A stretch of 64,000 nucleotides of DNA, from contig NW_004955402.1 of NCBI RefSeq assembly GCF_000276665.1, forward strand, positions 7,744,430-7,808,429, read 5' to 3'. The translations under genes and the position numbers were made by a program. The DNA is from Chinchilla lanigera. Lineage: Eukaryota; Chordata; Mammalia; Rodentia; Chinchillidae. Positions 11,031 to 22,080 of the stretch are shown piece after piece (within the stretch, counting starts at the first letter, position 1; every line of letters begins with the position of its first letter). The notes beneath the pieces were generated by a model. The model did not search any database. It saw only the letters and a list, made by a program, of their open reading frames with translations, and was not told the DNA's origin.

Positions 11031-11970
11031 TAACTTGCTGTTCTTTTTCTAGTAGCTTGAGGTTCAACATTAGGTTGTTTATTTGAGCTCACTCTGTTTT
11101 TGTGATGTGGGCATTCATTGCTATAAATTTTCCTCTAAGGACTGCTTTTGTTGTGTCCCATAAGTTCTGGTATGTCATATTGGGATTAATGTTTAATTGT
11201 AGGAATTGTATAATTTCTTCTTTAATTTTACCTATGATGTATTTGTTTTTAGGAGGGTGTTATTTAATTTCCATGTGTTGATGCAGTTTTTGTGATTTCT
11301 TTTGCCATTGGTTTCTAATTTCATTGCTCTATGGTGTGATAATATGCGTGATTCCTTTGCATTTACTTAAGCATGTTCTGTGGGCCAGTGTGTGGTCTGT
11401 TTTGGAGACTGTCTCATGTGCAGCTGAGAAGAATGTGTATTCTGAAGCAGTGGGATGGAACACACTGTAGCTATCCATGGCCGTTTGTTCAAAGGTTTGG
11501 TTCAGTGCTGGTATTTCTTTGTTGACTTCTCAATTTATTAGGGCTGAGAAGTTGCTGCCTGTTTGGTCAAGTCCTTGGTCTTTGGCACTGGACTGTAGTA
11601 TCGTGCATGACCCTCAGACACTCTTGGTTTTGGCAGACAAGGAAGAGTAACTGATTAGAACAACTGCATCACCGTGGCTAGAGTAGTACAGTCAGTAATA
11701 ATAGGATCTGTTACAGCCTAGGAAATGGCAAACTGGTAACTATTAATTTGCCACTTTTAACCATATGAACAAGATTTGTAGTTATATAATAAGATGTAAA
11801 GCACGGCACAAACTTCCATGCAGTAAAGATACCCTCAGTTGATGATTCTGCCCTCTTGTGAGAAAATTTAAAAGGGACAGGAAAAAATTGAGAAATAGAG
11901 GAAGAAGAGATGAGAAGCAAGGTTGAAGGACAAAGGAAGATGACCTAAGCTCTGGAAGCTGGTGAAGAAG

Positions 11971-13012
11971 ATAGGAGGGAAAGTAGGAAGGAAGAAAAAA
12001 GCATGAACAAAACAAAACAAAGGAAAAAAAGTGTTCACACTGAAGAATAAGGCAGTAAACAAAAACTAGCATCAAAACAAAACAAAAAAACGAAGCCAAA
12101 AATGCGAGTGATTTCAAGCCTGTGGTTATCTTCTGGGGTCTACAGTTTTGTGGTGGCGTCCGCTTCAGGACATGTCTCTGCTGTCACCAGTAGACAAAGG
12201 AGGCAGACGGAACCCAGACCGCAAGCCCGCAGTGTGACGGGGCAGCGTTCCGTATCCTCCCCACAAGGCTATGCTGGGGTAGGGTGGGCTGTGGTTCCAC
12301 TCTGCAGTGCAAGCTGGGCCTGGTCTCTGCCTGTGGCTTCGTGATCTCAGTTTTGCAGCCCACAACACTGTGGGTGTTTCTTGCTGTCTTAATCTCAGCT
12401 CCCTGGCCCCGGGCATCTCTCACCCAGACACTGGTAGGCCTGAGACAGAGCCAGTCCACAGTCCACGGCTGCTCCGAGCGCTGGGTTCTGCTGGCCCCAC
12501 CCCAAAGTGGTGTCCAGCCAATCACCCTCTCCTGGGGACGTTTGCAGTGGAGTCACTCACCGGCCGCTGCAGTCCCACTGCTCTGCTGCACTGGTGTGGT
12601 CTCAGTGGAGGCCTCCAGGGTCCCCTGCTGTCACCGTACCTTTGTAGGTTTGAGCCCCCTCTCACACTGCAAGCTGGCAGTCAGGGAGAAAGCAGTTCGC
12701 CACCTCTGTCTTCTGCCTTGATGTCCGTTGCCTCGCTCTCCCCTTGGGCTCCAAGTTCCCTTCAGAACTTTCCCTTGTCCTGGGGATCAGCGCCCTCTTT
12801 CTTCTCTTCCCCAAGTTGCTGTACTGAGGTGTCTGGTCCCCAGCCTCGGACAGGCTGATTTACCACTGCTCCCACTTTGCCATCTTCCCCAGAGTTCCCC
12901 CAGGTGACAGCGTAAAAACTTACCGTCTTATTCTTCAGCGTGAACACTTTTTTGTTTTCCTTTGTTTTGTTGTGTTCATGCTTTTTTCTTCCTTCCCACT
13001 TTCCCTGCTGTG
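11971..13012. repeat. GC-rich ~860-bp block between ~90-bp inverted repeats
   Basis: The left arm (about 11971-12060) contains GGAAGAAAAAAGCATGAACA and AAGTGTTCACACTGAAGAAT. The right arm (about 12920-13012) contains their reverse complements (ATTCTTCAGCGTGAACACTT, TGTTCATGCTTTTTTCTTCC). The interior is GC-rich and carries long but unrecognised open frames on both strands (for example 12307-12858 and 12184-12525). The A-rich arms (AACAAAACAAAACAAA) resemble the 5'UTR/ORF1 border of an L1, so a rearranged or inverted L1 5' region is one explanation. I could not assign the interior. Confidence 0.7.
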
Positions 13013-13595
13013 TGAGTCCTTGAGGGATTCTGAATTTGATACTTAAAGTTTACTTTTCAGAGAATTTCCTCAAGAATATATTTTATTATTTGATGATTCC
13101 TACTTAAAAATGAAACCAAAACACTTACGAAAGGCCCCATTCAGGAAAACTACAGGCAGTTTATCGTCTTATTTTTGTAGAATATGGGATAGTTAATGAG
13201 CTAGAAAGTATAAGAAAATAGGTTTTTCAGGAGAGATATTTTGGTAGCACTCTGGACTTGTGTTATCTTAAATTACTTACACAAAGGCATCTTTTGTACA
13301 ATTCTTGAATTAGAAATCTTCAGATGTCCACATGAGCATATATTCTTTGACTCACAGAGATTCTCCGTGAATAACCTTTAGATTTTTAATTCATGAATAA
13401 TTTCATGTGTTAAATTTTTGACTTGTGTGAAAAGTGAGACCATACTGTTCTTTTAGGAAAAAAAAATACTGAATGTGACATCAATTATACAGAGAAATCT
13501 AATCTGTTTGAATTTTCTCTTTCATTTGATGAGTTCTAAAACTTAAGTTGGTGTTTGTTTCAAGGTTTATATTTTACTTAAAAAAATCCAAAAAT

Positions 13596-13722
13596 AGATG
13601 GGTGTGATAGCACCCATGTAATCCCAGCATGCTGGAACCTGAGGCAGAAGGATTGCTGTGAGTTTGAGGCAAGCCGGAACAGCAAAACCCTGTCTCAAAA
13701 ACAAAAGAAAACAAAAAAACCT
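13596..13722 (+). repeat. B1-type SINE, shortened
   Basis: Sense B1 (GATGGGTGTGATAGCACCCA ... AACCCTGTCTCAAAAACAAA), lacking part of the internal duplication. METTL4 last intron. Confidence 0.85.
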
Positions 13723-13805
13723 AAGAACCCACATCTTTTATTATTAAGTGACAGTTTGGCTGTTTACCAATTTCTTTAAAATAGAATGAAATTGTATTTA
13801 AAGAT

Positions 13806-13943
13806 AATTTTTTTTTTTTTTTCTTTTTTGTCTTTTTGAGACAGATTCTTGCTATGCAGTTCAGGCTGGTCTTGAACTAGCAACGATCCTCCTGCTTCAG
13901 CCTCCCAAGTGCTGGATTACAGGCCCGTTCACCGTGCCCAGCT
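13806..13943 (-). repeat. B1-type SINE
   Basis: Antisense B1 with a poly(T) end at about 13808-13830. TAAAGATAAT before and after it (about 13798 and 13946) is a likely target-site duplication. Confidence 0.88.
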
Positions 13944-14556
13944 CTTAAAGATAATCCTTAAGACAAAAGTTTTAAAAATAGTAAGAATTTGTCTTCCCCT
14001 GAAAGAACATGGCCTGCTCGGGATGACACGCAGTTCTTCCATCTCCCAGAAGAGAGCAGCACAAACACATTTTTAGAATTAGGCACATTTAAAAACAAAA
14101 TTGTATTTTAGAGGAAAAAATCTGAATAACTCACTGTATATGTTGGTTAAATAATGATAGACAAGAAGTATTTGCAATACATTTTTGAGTCCATATTCTT
14201 GTATGTATTTTAGGTCTAGAGTAATATAAATTAAAGCCATTGGACAACTTTCAGATTTCTATGCATATTTTAATCCTGAAATTGTAACTAGGGATTTGTT
14301 TAATACATGCTTCAGATATAGTGCTTAGAACTTTTACCTGTAAGTGTTCTCAAACTGCTTATGTAGTATTCATAAAATGAAATGTTTTCTTTGGCTTGTT
14401 ATAAACACCAAGATTTTTTTAAAAGTTTAATTTGTTAATTTTGTTGCAAAATAGAAGAAAAATAATACAACCCAACACAGTTTATAAAGTTTCCTCCTGT
14501 AGATTAAAAGATAAAGCATCAGTAGCTGTGGTTTACAGTCTAACGTTATAAATGCA

Positions 14557-14828
14557 TATTCAGTTTAAGGATTTAAGATAGGAAAATTATGAAATAAAAG
14601 TATTTGAATAAAAAATTGGATTCTTTTATTTTACATTAGAGATTTTTCCATTCCCTTTTCCACTTTATTTGCTGACGGTTTCTAGCTGAAGCTATTCAGT
14701 TTAAGGATTTAAGATAGGAAAATTATGAAATAAAAGTATTTGAATAAAAAATTGGATTCTTTTATTTTACATTAGAGATTTTTCCATTCCCTTTTCCACT
14801 TTATTTGCTGACGGTTTCTAGCTGAAGC
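14557..14828. repeat. Perfect 136-bp tandem duplication
   Basis: Bases 14557-14692 and 14693-14828 are identical as far as I can read, each starting TATTCAGTTTAAGGATTTAA and ending TTTCTAGCTGAAGC. There is no similarity to the SINEs or L1s here. Zero divergence means a very recent duplication, a polymorphic variant or an assembly artefact. Confidence 0.95.
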
Positions 14829-15131
14829 ATGAAATGTAGCTGATAAGATTTTATGCATTGATGTCTGGGCCATTTCGCCTCTTCTCCTGCTCCATTCTTC
14901 CAGAGCAAAAGGAACCCGTGGCTGCACATCGATTGTTCCCTTTCTGTAGTTAGATGTTTTGCTAATGCCGGGTGTTATGTAATTGTCTGGCTATATGTGT
15001 ATCATGTGTGGTTAAATGTATGCATTTGTATTGATTTATAGGTTGCTATTTTATTTACTTACTATTTGGTTACTTTAAATTGATAGGAATAGTATGTCTG
15101 TCTGTCTTCTTTCCCTCCCTCCTCACCCCCT

Positions 15132-15312
15132 CTCTTTCTTTCTTTTTCACTGGGGATTGAACCCAGGGGCTTTGCACTAAGCTGCATCCTCAGCCTGTTT
15201 TTATTTTGAGACAGGGTCTCCCTAAGTTACCCAGGCTGAGTTTAAACTTGTGATCTCCTGCCTCAGCCTCCCAGAGTGCTAGTTTTACAAGTGGGCACCA
15301 CTATGCCTGGCT
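15132..15312 (-). repeat. Dimeric B1+ID SINE
   Basis: The minus strand shows a B1 half (15195-15312) joined to an ID half ending in GTTCAATCCCCAGTG (about 15150). Its diverged state fits an older dimeric family predating the monomeric ID burst. Confidence 0.8.
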
Positions 15313-16842
15313 TAATTAGCCTTTACTTTTTCACCATTTTGAAATAAAACAAATGTTAATGTTATAAAAGTAGTATTTAGTTTTTTTCAACTATGAAGAA
15401 AAAAATAAACATGTAAAATACATGACATTGAGAAAGGGTGGTGATTAACGGGTTTAGGTGCTGTGTACCTGGCCATCCCTCTGCCTCCGATTGTAAGCTC
15501 TTATCACACATGTGATTCTTTTTCTCCCAGTCCCTTAGCACTGGTTGTAACGGGTGCAGAAGAGTAAGCATGTCTGGCTGACTCACTCCCGTGTAAAATT
15601 CCTTTCACGTCTTTGTTTCAAAAATCCGAGCACTTGAATAAAAGGAAAGTCTTCCCTCCATACCTTAGAACACAGTGAAGGCGAGTGGAGGCTGGTAAGG
15701 CTTTAAGTTTATGGGAAGAGGATGGAAGAGATGTGGAGAAATCTTTCCCTTCTAGTTTAGTAGCATTTAATTGTATCTTCTGTCCTTCTGAAAGGATGAG
15801 AGTTCCTTCATGCCAGTGACTCCTAGAACCTATCAGAGCCCAAATTTGAGTTTAGTTGGATTATAACAATAAAAACTTCTAGGCTTCCTGAAGTTTGATA
15901 AACAGAACCACTGCTTTTGGACAAATTGGCAAGTGTTTTGCTGTGAGGGCGATTGAAGAGCATTATGAAACCTAAAATATGGGCTATATGGACGTCCAGA
16001 CCTTGCCTGAACCAGTAATTCCCAAGGAAGCCCTGTCATTCCTAGAGGGAATTTGATAGGTTTCCACTAAACTCAACCTTACGTAGCAATTACGGACTGT
16101 ATTTTGGCTGTTCTAGTGCTGTACTTTTCTGAATTACTATTTTTATACTCAGTTCCTGATACGTGGTTAAAATAGCTAACCAGGGATATGATCAAAGTTA
16201 GGCTGTCTTAGTATTTGTCATCCATGTCAGTTGTGTTTTTATAAAAGCCTCTGTGGTATTCTTTCATTTAATGTAGTTGGATTATAGGATATTAGGTCAG
16301 CTGTTTAGCCAACATACATGTGAGATACCTTTCCCCAACAAAATATAATTTTCCATGTAATAGTTGTTAGTATGTAAATAAGGACTACCTAACTGTGGAA
16401 ATAATACAGCAAAATTTTAGGTAAAGAAAGATCTGGAATGTGAACATGAGGGAATGTTTTTAATACTATGAAGTTATAGCTGAAGGGGCTATAGTTAATT
16501 ATTTTTTCTGCATATCTCTATATTTTCCTTTCACCAGAGTATATATGACAAAGAAACATGTTTTATCTGTTTTTAAAGAGTAATGTCTCTGTGTTGTTTC
16601 TGTGGAGTTCTCTTTTTGCGCATGGATTAGATTTATGAAGTAAGTTCTCAGGAGATGGTGGTAGGATTGGGAAACTGGAGAGTCACCTATGTGGTGATTA
16701 AAAACTTCTTGTTTATAGATGGAAGCCAGTAAGTAGGACTGCGGAAAGTTCTGAAGGTATTGCTCCTCATCTCAAGGATGCTTATTTCAAATTGTTTTCT
16801 GACTATAAACAGCAAAGCCTGTGATAAAATCCTTCATATTAG

Positions 16843-17088
<246 letters not shown>

Positions 17089-17835
17089 AGTGACCTGAAA
17101 GCCGCGCTTCTTGCTGTGTGGCACGTGGCGCTTCTGCACCCTTCCTCATTTTCCCTTTTCCCTTTTCCCTAGAAGAACCTGGGCTTCTAGTACTGATCGG
17201 AAATGACCAGCCTTCATGTAATTGTGAGACAGACTTTACTTCTGTGGTATCAATACCCAATACGGTATTCTAGACCGCAGTTAAACAAGTAAGCAGTTAG
17301 AACGGAGGTCTGGTTAAGCTGTTGAGAAGTTCTGACATCACTGTGGGCCACAGGTTGTAATCTTGCCCATGCATGTGTTTTGTTTGATACAAACAAACAA
17401 ACCCAGAAAATTTTATGTCAGAGTCCAGATTTCTGCTTCCCTGAATATCAGAAGCTGTTGGTAGTCTAAGGTACGCCAGGTGGTGGTGGTGGCGGACTTT
17501 TGCCAGTCTCCGGGTGACCACAGGACGCTTCCTCCACGCTGTCATTTAATGGCCCCCGATGACTTGCACTTGGGCCTGGTGTAATGTGAGATTGCGGAGC
17601 AGGTTCCCAGTGGCTGCCAAGGACGGCCTCCTGGTAGTGAGGTTATGCAGCTGCTTTGGAGAATTGCACTCAGGATTACTTTTCAAGTACTTCTTAGTTT
17701 TGCTAATTTTTCTAGAACAAAATTAAAAGTTCTTAGAAACACTGCTTATAATTGTGAAAAAGTATTTATATATTATTTACAGATTTTCTACAAGTAAATA
17801 TTTTTCTACTGAGTTAAAAATTTTTTCTTTCGTGA

Positions 17836-17907
17836 GGCTGGGGGTGGAATCCCAGGGCCTTGTTCATGCCAGACGAGCACTCCACCACGGAGCTACACTC
17901 TGGGCCT
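17836..17907 (-). repeat. Old ID-type SINE in the putative 3'UTR
   Basis: The minus strand reads GTAGCTCCGTGGTGGAGTGC and GCATGAACAAGGCCCTGGGA, an ID body of the older GGCCCTGGG type. Confidence 0.75.
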
Positions 17908-17949
17908 ACTGAGTGAAATGTTTTGACTGAAAGGATACTTTGAAAACCA

Positions 17950-18240
17950 TGCTGATTTATTATGTATAATCTTTTTTTAATGTTGAGGTAGAGTTTTTAC
18001 ATAATACAATTCTCCAATTTGCAGTATAGAGTCTAGTGAGTTTTGCAGTGGACAGTTTGTGACCTTCCACCATAATCAAGACAGAAAGTCTGCCTATTTC
18101 TCCCAGCCCTCTCGTGGTCCCTTTGTAGTCCATCTCTTCCCTCCTGGGCCCTGACCAATGGCGATTTAATTTCTGTTGCAAGTTTTGCTGGTTTAACATT
18201 TCATATAAATGGAATCACACAATGGTTTGTCTTTTTTTTC
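17950..18240 (-). mobile_element. Ancient L1-like 3' fragment
   Basis: Phrases such as TTCATATAAATGGAATCACA and GTTGAGGTAGAGTTTTTACA are typical of the antisense 3' ends of old mammalian L1 families. Highly diverged; only moderate support by eye. Confidence 0.5.
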
Positions 18241-18617
18241 TTAGTAATTATAAAAAAAGTATATTGTTGACAAATGGTCTACATAATTTTATCTTCTGAA
18301 TAAAATATTAGATTGAAATGACTCTGACAGGCTTGCTGGTTTATTGCTGATTTCATCAAAGAAAAATAGGTTACTTCTGAAGTTCGTTCTGTGAGTGGGA
18401 TCGACAATTTTTCATGCATGAAGATGTATTAAGTTGTTATTTAAAAGGAACAGTGCACTAAACCTGAAGCAAACATCACAATCTCATTTGAAATTCTTTT
18501 CATCTTCTTGAGGTATTTCAAGATTTTATATAGTTTGTGGAAACACTTTATCTCTACCAAGCTTTTGGAGTTTTCATTTTTGCATCATGAATATTGGTTG
18601 TGAAAGAGAAAAAAAAT

Positions 18618-18717
18618 TTTTTTTTTTTTTTGCTTTTTCTCCGGTACCGGGAACCGAACTCGTGACCTTGCGCTTGCCAGGCAGGCGCTTTTGCCACTGA
18701 GCTAAATCCCTAGCCCC
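18618..18717 (-). repeat. Young ID-type SINE
   Basis: Antisense ID with poly(T), CCGGTACCGGGAACCGAACT and CTTGCCAGGCAGGCGC. GAGAAAAAAAATTT flanks both ends (18606 and 18718). Confidence 0.93.
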
Positions 18718-19049
18718 GAGAAAAAAAATTTATTAATGGCCCTGGTATTCAAGTGGCAGGGATTTCAGTCTCCATGCCGGTCCTCAGTGGTACAACCTCT
18801 GAGTCTTGTTTGTAACGCCTGTTGAATTACTAAGCTGTTTTTTGAATAAAAGATGGATCTCTAAAGTGTTTGAGAACAAAATGTGAACTTTGACAGCACT
18901 ACACTGAGTTTTAGCCAAGCATCTGAAAAACTCCATACTGCAAGGTATTTTCATTTAGAGCTTTTTATTGTTACATGTAAGAATTTTTCAGGTTTTCTCA
19001 CTATCATATTCCTTTTATGGGTTTAAGGTCTTTTAAGATGTATGATACT

Positions 19050-19140
19050 GGGGCTGGGGATTTAGCTCAGCGGCACAGCACCTGCCTGGCAAGCACAAGG
19101 TTGTGAGTTGGATTCCTGGTATGGGCGGGGGAGGGGGGAA
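19050..19140 (+). repeat. ID-type SINE with G-rich tail
   Basis: Sense ID (GGGGCTGGGGATTTAGCTCA, GGCACAGCACCTGCCTGGCA, GTTGTGAGTTGGATTCCTGG) followed by an unusual GGGCGGGGGAGGGGGGAA tail instead of an A tail. Confidence 0.9.
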
Positions 19141-19269
19141 GATGTGTGCTACTCATGTAAAGAGATGGAAGTAACATTTGTTAAATAGTATACATTACTC
19201 TGCGCTATACTTTTTACATATTTGCTGCATTTAGTCTTTACACAGCCCTAAGGGATACTCCTGCATTTG

Positions 19270-20600
19270 TTTTTCTGTTTTTATTTTCAGTCCATGTTTG
19301 TAGCGCGTAATGATCGCATTCTCCGTGGGGTGGGAGTTGGTGCATGGACAGAACAGCATCTCCATTCCTCTCCAGCCCCTTCACCTTCGAGAGTTTACCC
19401 TGCGCTTCTCATCTCTTGCTCCCTTCATTGATGCGAAAGCCCCACCTCCTGGTGCCCTGTTTTGCTCTTTTACCTTGGTCTTTATTTATATTTTGGGTTT
19501 CTCCTATAATGGCAGTATTTAAGCTGGTGTGTCTGATTTATGTCACTTAACACTGTCATCTCAAGATGCCTCCATTTCCTTACGGATGACTCGGGTTTGC
19601 CCTTTATGGCACGGTGGTGCTCGTCGTGTATAAGGACCACTTTTTTTTAATCCATGCATCTGTTGGTGACCTAGGCTGCTTCCAAGACTTGGGTGTTATG
19701 AGTTGTGCTGCCTTAGCTTGGGGGTGCGTGGATAACTGCAATGTGATCATCTTTACTTCTGTTGGGAAGATACCCGGAAGGGGAATAGCTGGGTCAAATG
19801 GAATTTCTGTTTTTAGTTTTTCCAGGAATCTCCACACTGATTTCCATAGTAGCTGTAGTAGTTTACATTCCCACTAACAATGTGGAAGTGTTCCTTTTTC
19901 CCCACACGCCTCACCAGCATTTGTTATTATTTGGTTTTTTGACAATAGCTATTCTTTCTGGTGTAAGATAAAAATCTCAGTGTTGTTTTAATTTGCATTT
20001 TTCTAATGGCCAGAGATGTTGAACATTCCTGTATTTATTGGCCGTTTGTGTTTCTTCTGAGAAGTGTCTGTTCATTTCAGTGACCCATATTTTGATCGCA
20101 TCTTTTATTTTAGGGGAGAATCTAATCTTTTTGAGTTCTCTAAATATCTCAGTCTGGAGGTTGTCTTTTCTCTGTTAGTGGTTTCCTTTGGTGTGCAGAA
20201 GCTTTTTAATTTAATACAATCCTATTTGTTGATTCTTGGTACTATTTGTTGTGCATTCGGGATTCTGTTTAGGAAGTCCTTGCCTTTACCTATGTCTTTA
20301 AGAGTTTTACCTATTTTATTTTCCAGCAAATGAAGTGTGTTTTAACATTTAGATCTTTGACTCATTTTGACTTTGGTTTAGTACATGGTGAGAGACACGG
20401 GTCTAGCTAGATTCAGTCTTCTGCATGTGGATTGCCAGTTTTCCCAGCACCATTTTTTTTTTCCTGGTACTACAAATTGAACTCACGACCTTGCGCTTGC
20501 CAGGCAGGCGCTGTGTCGCTGAGCTAAATCCCCAGCCCCCCAGCACCATTTGTTAAAGAGGCTCTCTTTCCTCTTATGTGTGTTTTTGGGTCCTCGTCTG
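19270..20600 (-). mobile_element. Antisense L1 fragment (ORF2 C-terminus and 3'UTR), old
   Basis: The minus-strand frame 19837-19604 reads MWRFLEKLKTEIPFDPAIPL and AWIKKKWSLY, the C-terminal part of an L1 ORF2. Flanking sequence (TCTCCACACTGATTTCCATA, CCCACTAACAATG) is the usual L1 ORF2-end signature. Broken by stops and by an ID insertion at 20454. Confidence 0.88.
20454..20540 (-). repeat. ID-type SINE nested in L1
   Basis: Antisense ID with a flanking duplication CCAGCACCATT (before the poly(T) at about 20445 and after the SINE at 20541). Confidence 0.93.
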
Positions 20601-21034
20601 TAAGCACCTGGTTAAGTAATGAAACTAGGATTATTATGCATGTTTCTCAGACAGCAAGACCACACTGTCTTCTGTGTAGGAGGCGGGACAGATGAACAGC
20701 TGACTGATATCGTCTGCTAAGAAATCGCTGCGCTGTAGTTTGTCCACGCTGGCTCTAGAGCTTGGCCATGGAATCACAGCTGATGTTCTGGGCAACCCGC
20801 ATTAAAACAATCCTCACAGCTATTTTGCTTCCGCGCGGCCAAGTTGTGAATATCATCCAGGAGATTCTGAAATGATGTGTGGTGCTAACATCACATCATT
20901 TCCTGGGCATTCCTGGCCCTTGTCCTGCCTCTTTTTCTTCCTCTGAAGCAGATACTCTGGTGCAAGTTTGCCTTAGTTTTTTTTAATTTTTCTGGTACAC
21001 AGTCTTTTTGTGTACAAGGCCATTACTTCATAGT

Positions 21035-21235
21035 AGCCTGTGCAGTCTAAAGTCAACCTGGCTAGGTTTGAACCGCAGCTGGCTTTTGACCTTGGGCAGG
21101 TGAGTTGGGTCTCTAGGCCTGAGTATCTCCATCCATAGATACAAACAATGGTACTACCTCATACAGTTGTTAAGAGGATGAAATGAGTTCATATATATAA
21201 GGCACATAGAACTGTACGTGGAATGTTTTAAACAA
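21035..21235 (+). repeat. MIR SINE, ancient
   Basis: Contains the MIR core in order: CTTTTGACCTTGGGCAGGTG, CTACCTCATACAGTTGTTAA, GAGGATGAAATGAGTTCATA, then AAGGCACATAGAACTGTACG. Clearly MIR despite divergence. Confidence 0.8.
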
Positions 21236-21734
21236 TAAATGTGAGGATCCCTTGAGTACTTTTTAAATGTCATGTCAAGAAGTTTCTTAATTATACTCTG
21301 AAGTCTTAATTCAGGGAGCTCATTAAAAGTTAAATGTTGGCTCCATCCCTTTGCCTGTGGTTTTTCTGTTTTGTTTTTTTTCTTAATGTATTTCTTAGGA
21401 TGAGATTTCCTAACCTGTACCTGGTTTCATACATGAGGAATCTATAAAATCTTCCTTTGTTCCCATGGTGCTCCTACCTGAAAACTAAACACAGAGCAGA
21501 GACTGTATGTGGCTTTGGGACTGGCTCAGCTGCCGCCTTCCTGTCCTGTTTAGTTATCAAATTCGTTGACTCATACTTCTCATTACAGAAAATTCTCAGC
21601 TCCCAAATCTTATATTTTCAGGCATACTACCCCAGACATTTGAGAGAATTCTTATGTATTCAGCTGTATGAAGACATTGGTTTTCTTTTTAAATTTATTT
21701 ATAATTTTAAATTAATTAGGTGATAATTATTTTG

Positions 21735-21875
21735 GTACTGAGGATCCAACCCAGAGCCTCACGTGTGTTAGACAATTCTCCTATCACTGAGCTGTATCTT
21801 TTGCCTGTGGTTTATTTATTTATTTATAAACTTTGAGGTGGAGTCTTGCTAAGTTGCCCAGGCTAGAACCTGTTT
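21735..21875 (-). repeat. Degraded dimeric B1+ID SINE
   Basis: ID half (GGTACTGAGGATCCAACCCA ... TATCACTGAGCTGTATC) followed by a (TTTA)n linker and the start of a B1 half (GAGTCTTGCTAAGTTGCCCA). Read on the minus strand it is B1 then ID. Confidence 0.7.
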
Positions 21876-22024
21876 TATTATGCTGCAATAAACAAGGTTA
21901 TTAACTGTTCAGCTTTTCCACCACTTGTATATTTGATCACAACCATACTGTTTTCTTTTGTGTCTTAAAGTCTGTCTTTGAGAAACACCAGTGAGGAATG
22001 GGACAAATCCATGATTGACATCTT

Positions 22025-22064
22025 TTTTTTTTCTGGTACTGGGAATCAAACTCACAACCTCGCG
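22025..22064 (-). repeat. Strongly 5'-truncated ID SINE, 40 bp, with perfect target-site duplication
   Basis: Only the poly(T) tail plus CTGGTACTGGGAATCAAACT and CACAACCTCGCG of an ID element remain. CCATGATTGACATCTT is duplicated perfectly at 22009-22024 and 22065-22080, so this is a complete but truncated insertion, not a deletion remnant. Confidence 0.92.
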
Positions 22065-22080
22065 CCATGATTGACATCTT

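Larger units (their letters stand above)
8148..11565 (-). mobile_element. Antisense LINE-1, 5'-truncated within ORF2
   Basis: Read on the minus strand, this L1 runs from ORF2 (about 11565) to the 3' end at 8148. A readable piece of the reverse-transcriptase region (about 10546-10230) includes phrases such as NSFLEASITVIPKLQEDPTK and SNNIDAKFLSKILANKIK. Stops and frameshifts are frequent, so it is dead. A B1 SINE (8396-8559) and an ID SINE (10921-11030) are nested in it with target-site duplications, so the L1 is older than both. It sits antisense in the long last intron of METTL4 and accounts for about a third of that intron. Confidence 0.93.
17089..18304 (+). other. METTL4: Probable METTL4 3'UTR with AATAAA at 18299-18304
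   Basis: Downstream of the METTL4 stop the sequence is unique up to about 17830, then includes an old ID SINE and an old L1-like 3' fragment. A canonical AATAAA lies at 18299-18304 (TGAATAAAATATT). The true cleavage site cannot be fixed from sequence alone, and earlier non-canonical signals are possible, so the 3' limit is a guess. Confidence 0.5.

Noticed and set aside
12307..12858. 183-codon frame, with others on the opposite strand
   Set aside because: Lies in a GC-rich block where stops are scarce in all frames. Frames on both strands are equally long and none resembles a protein family.
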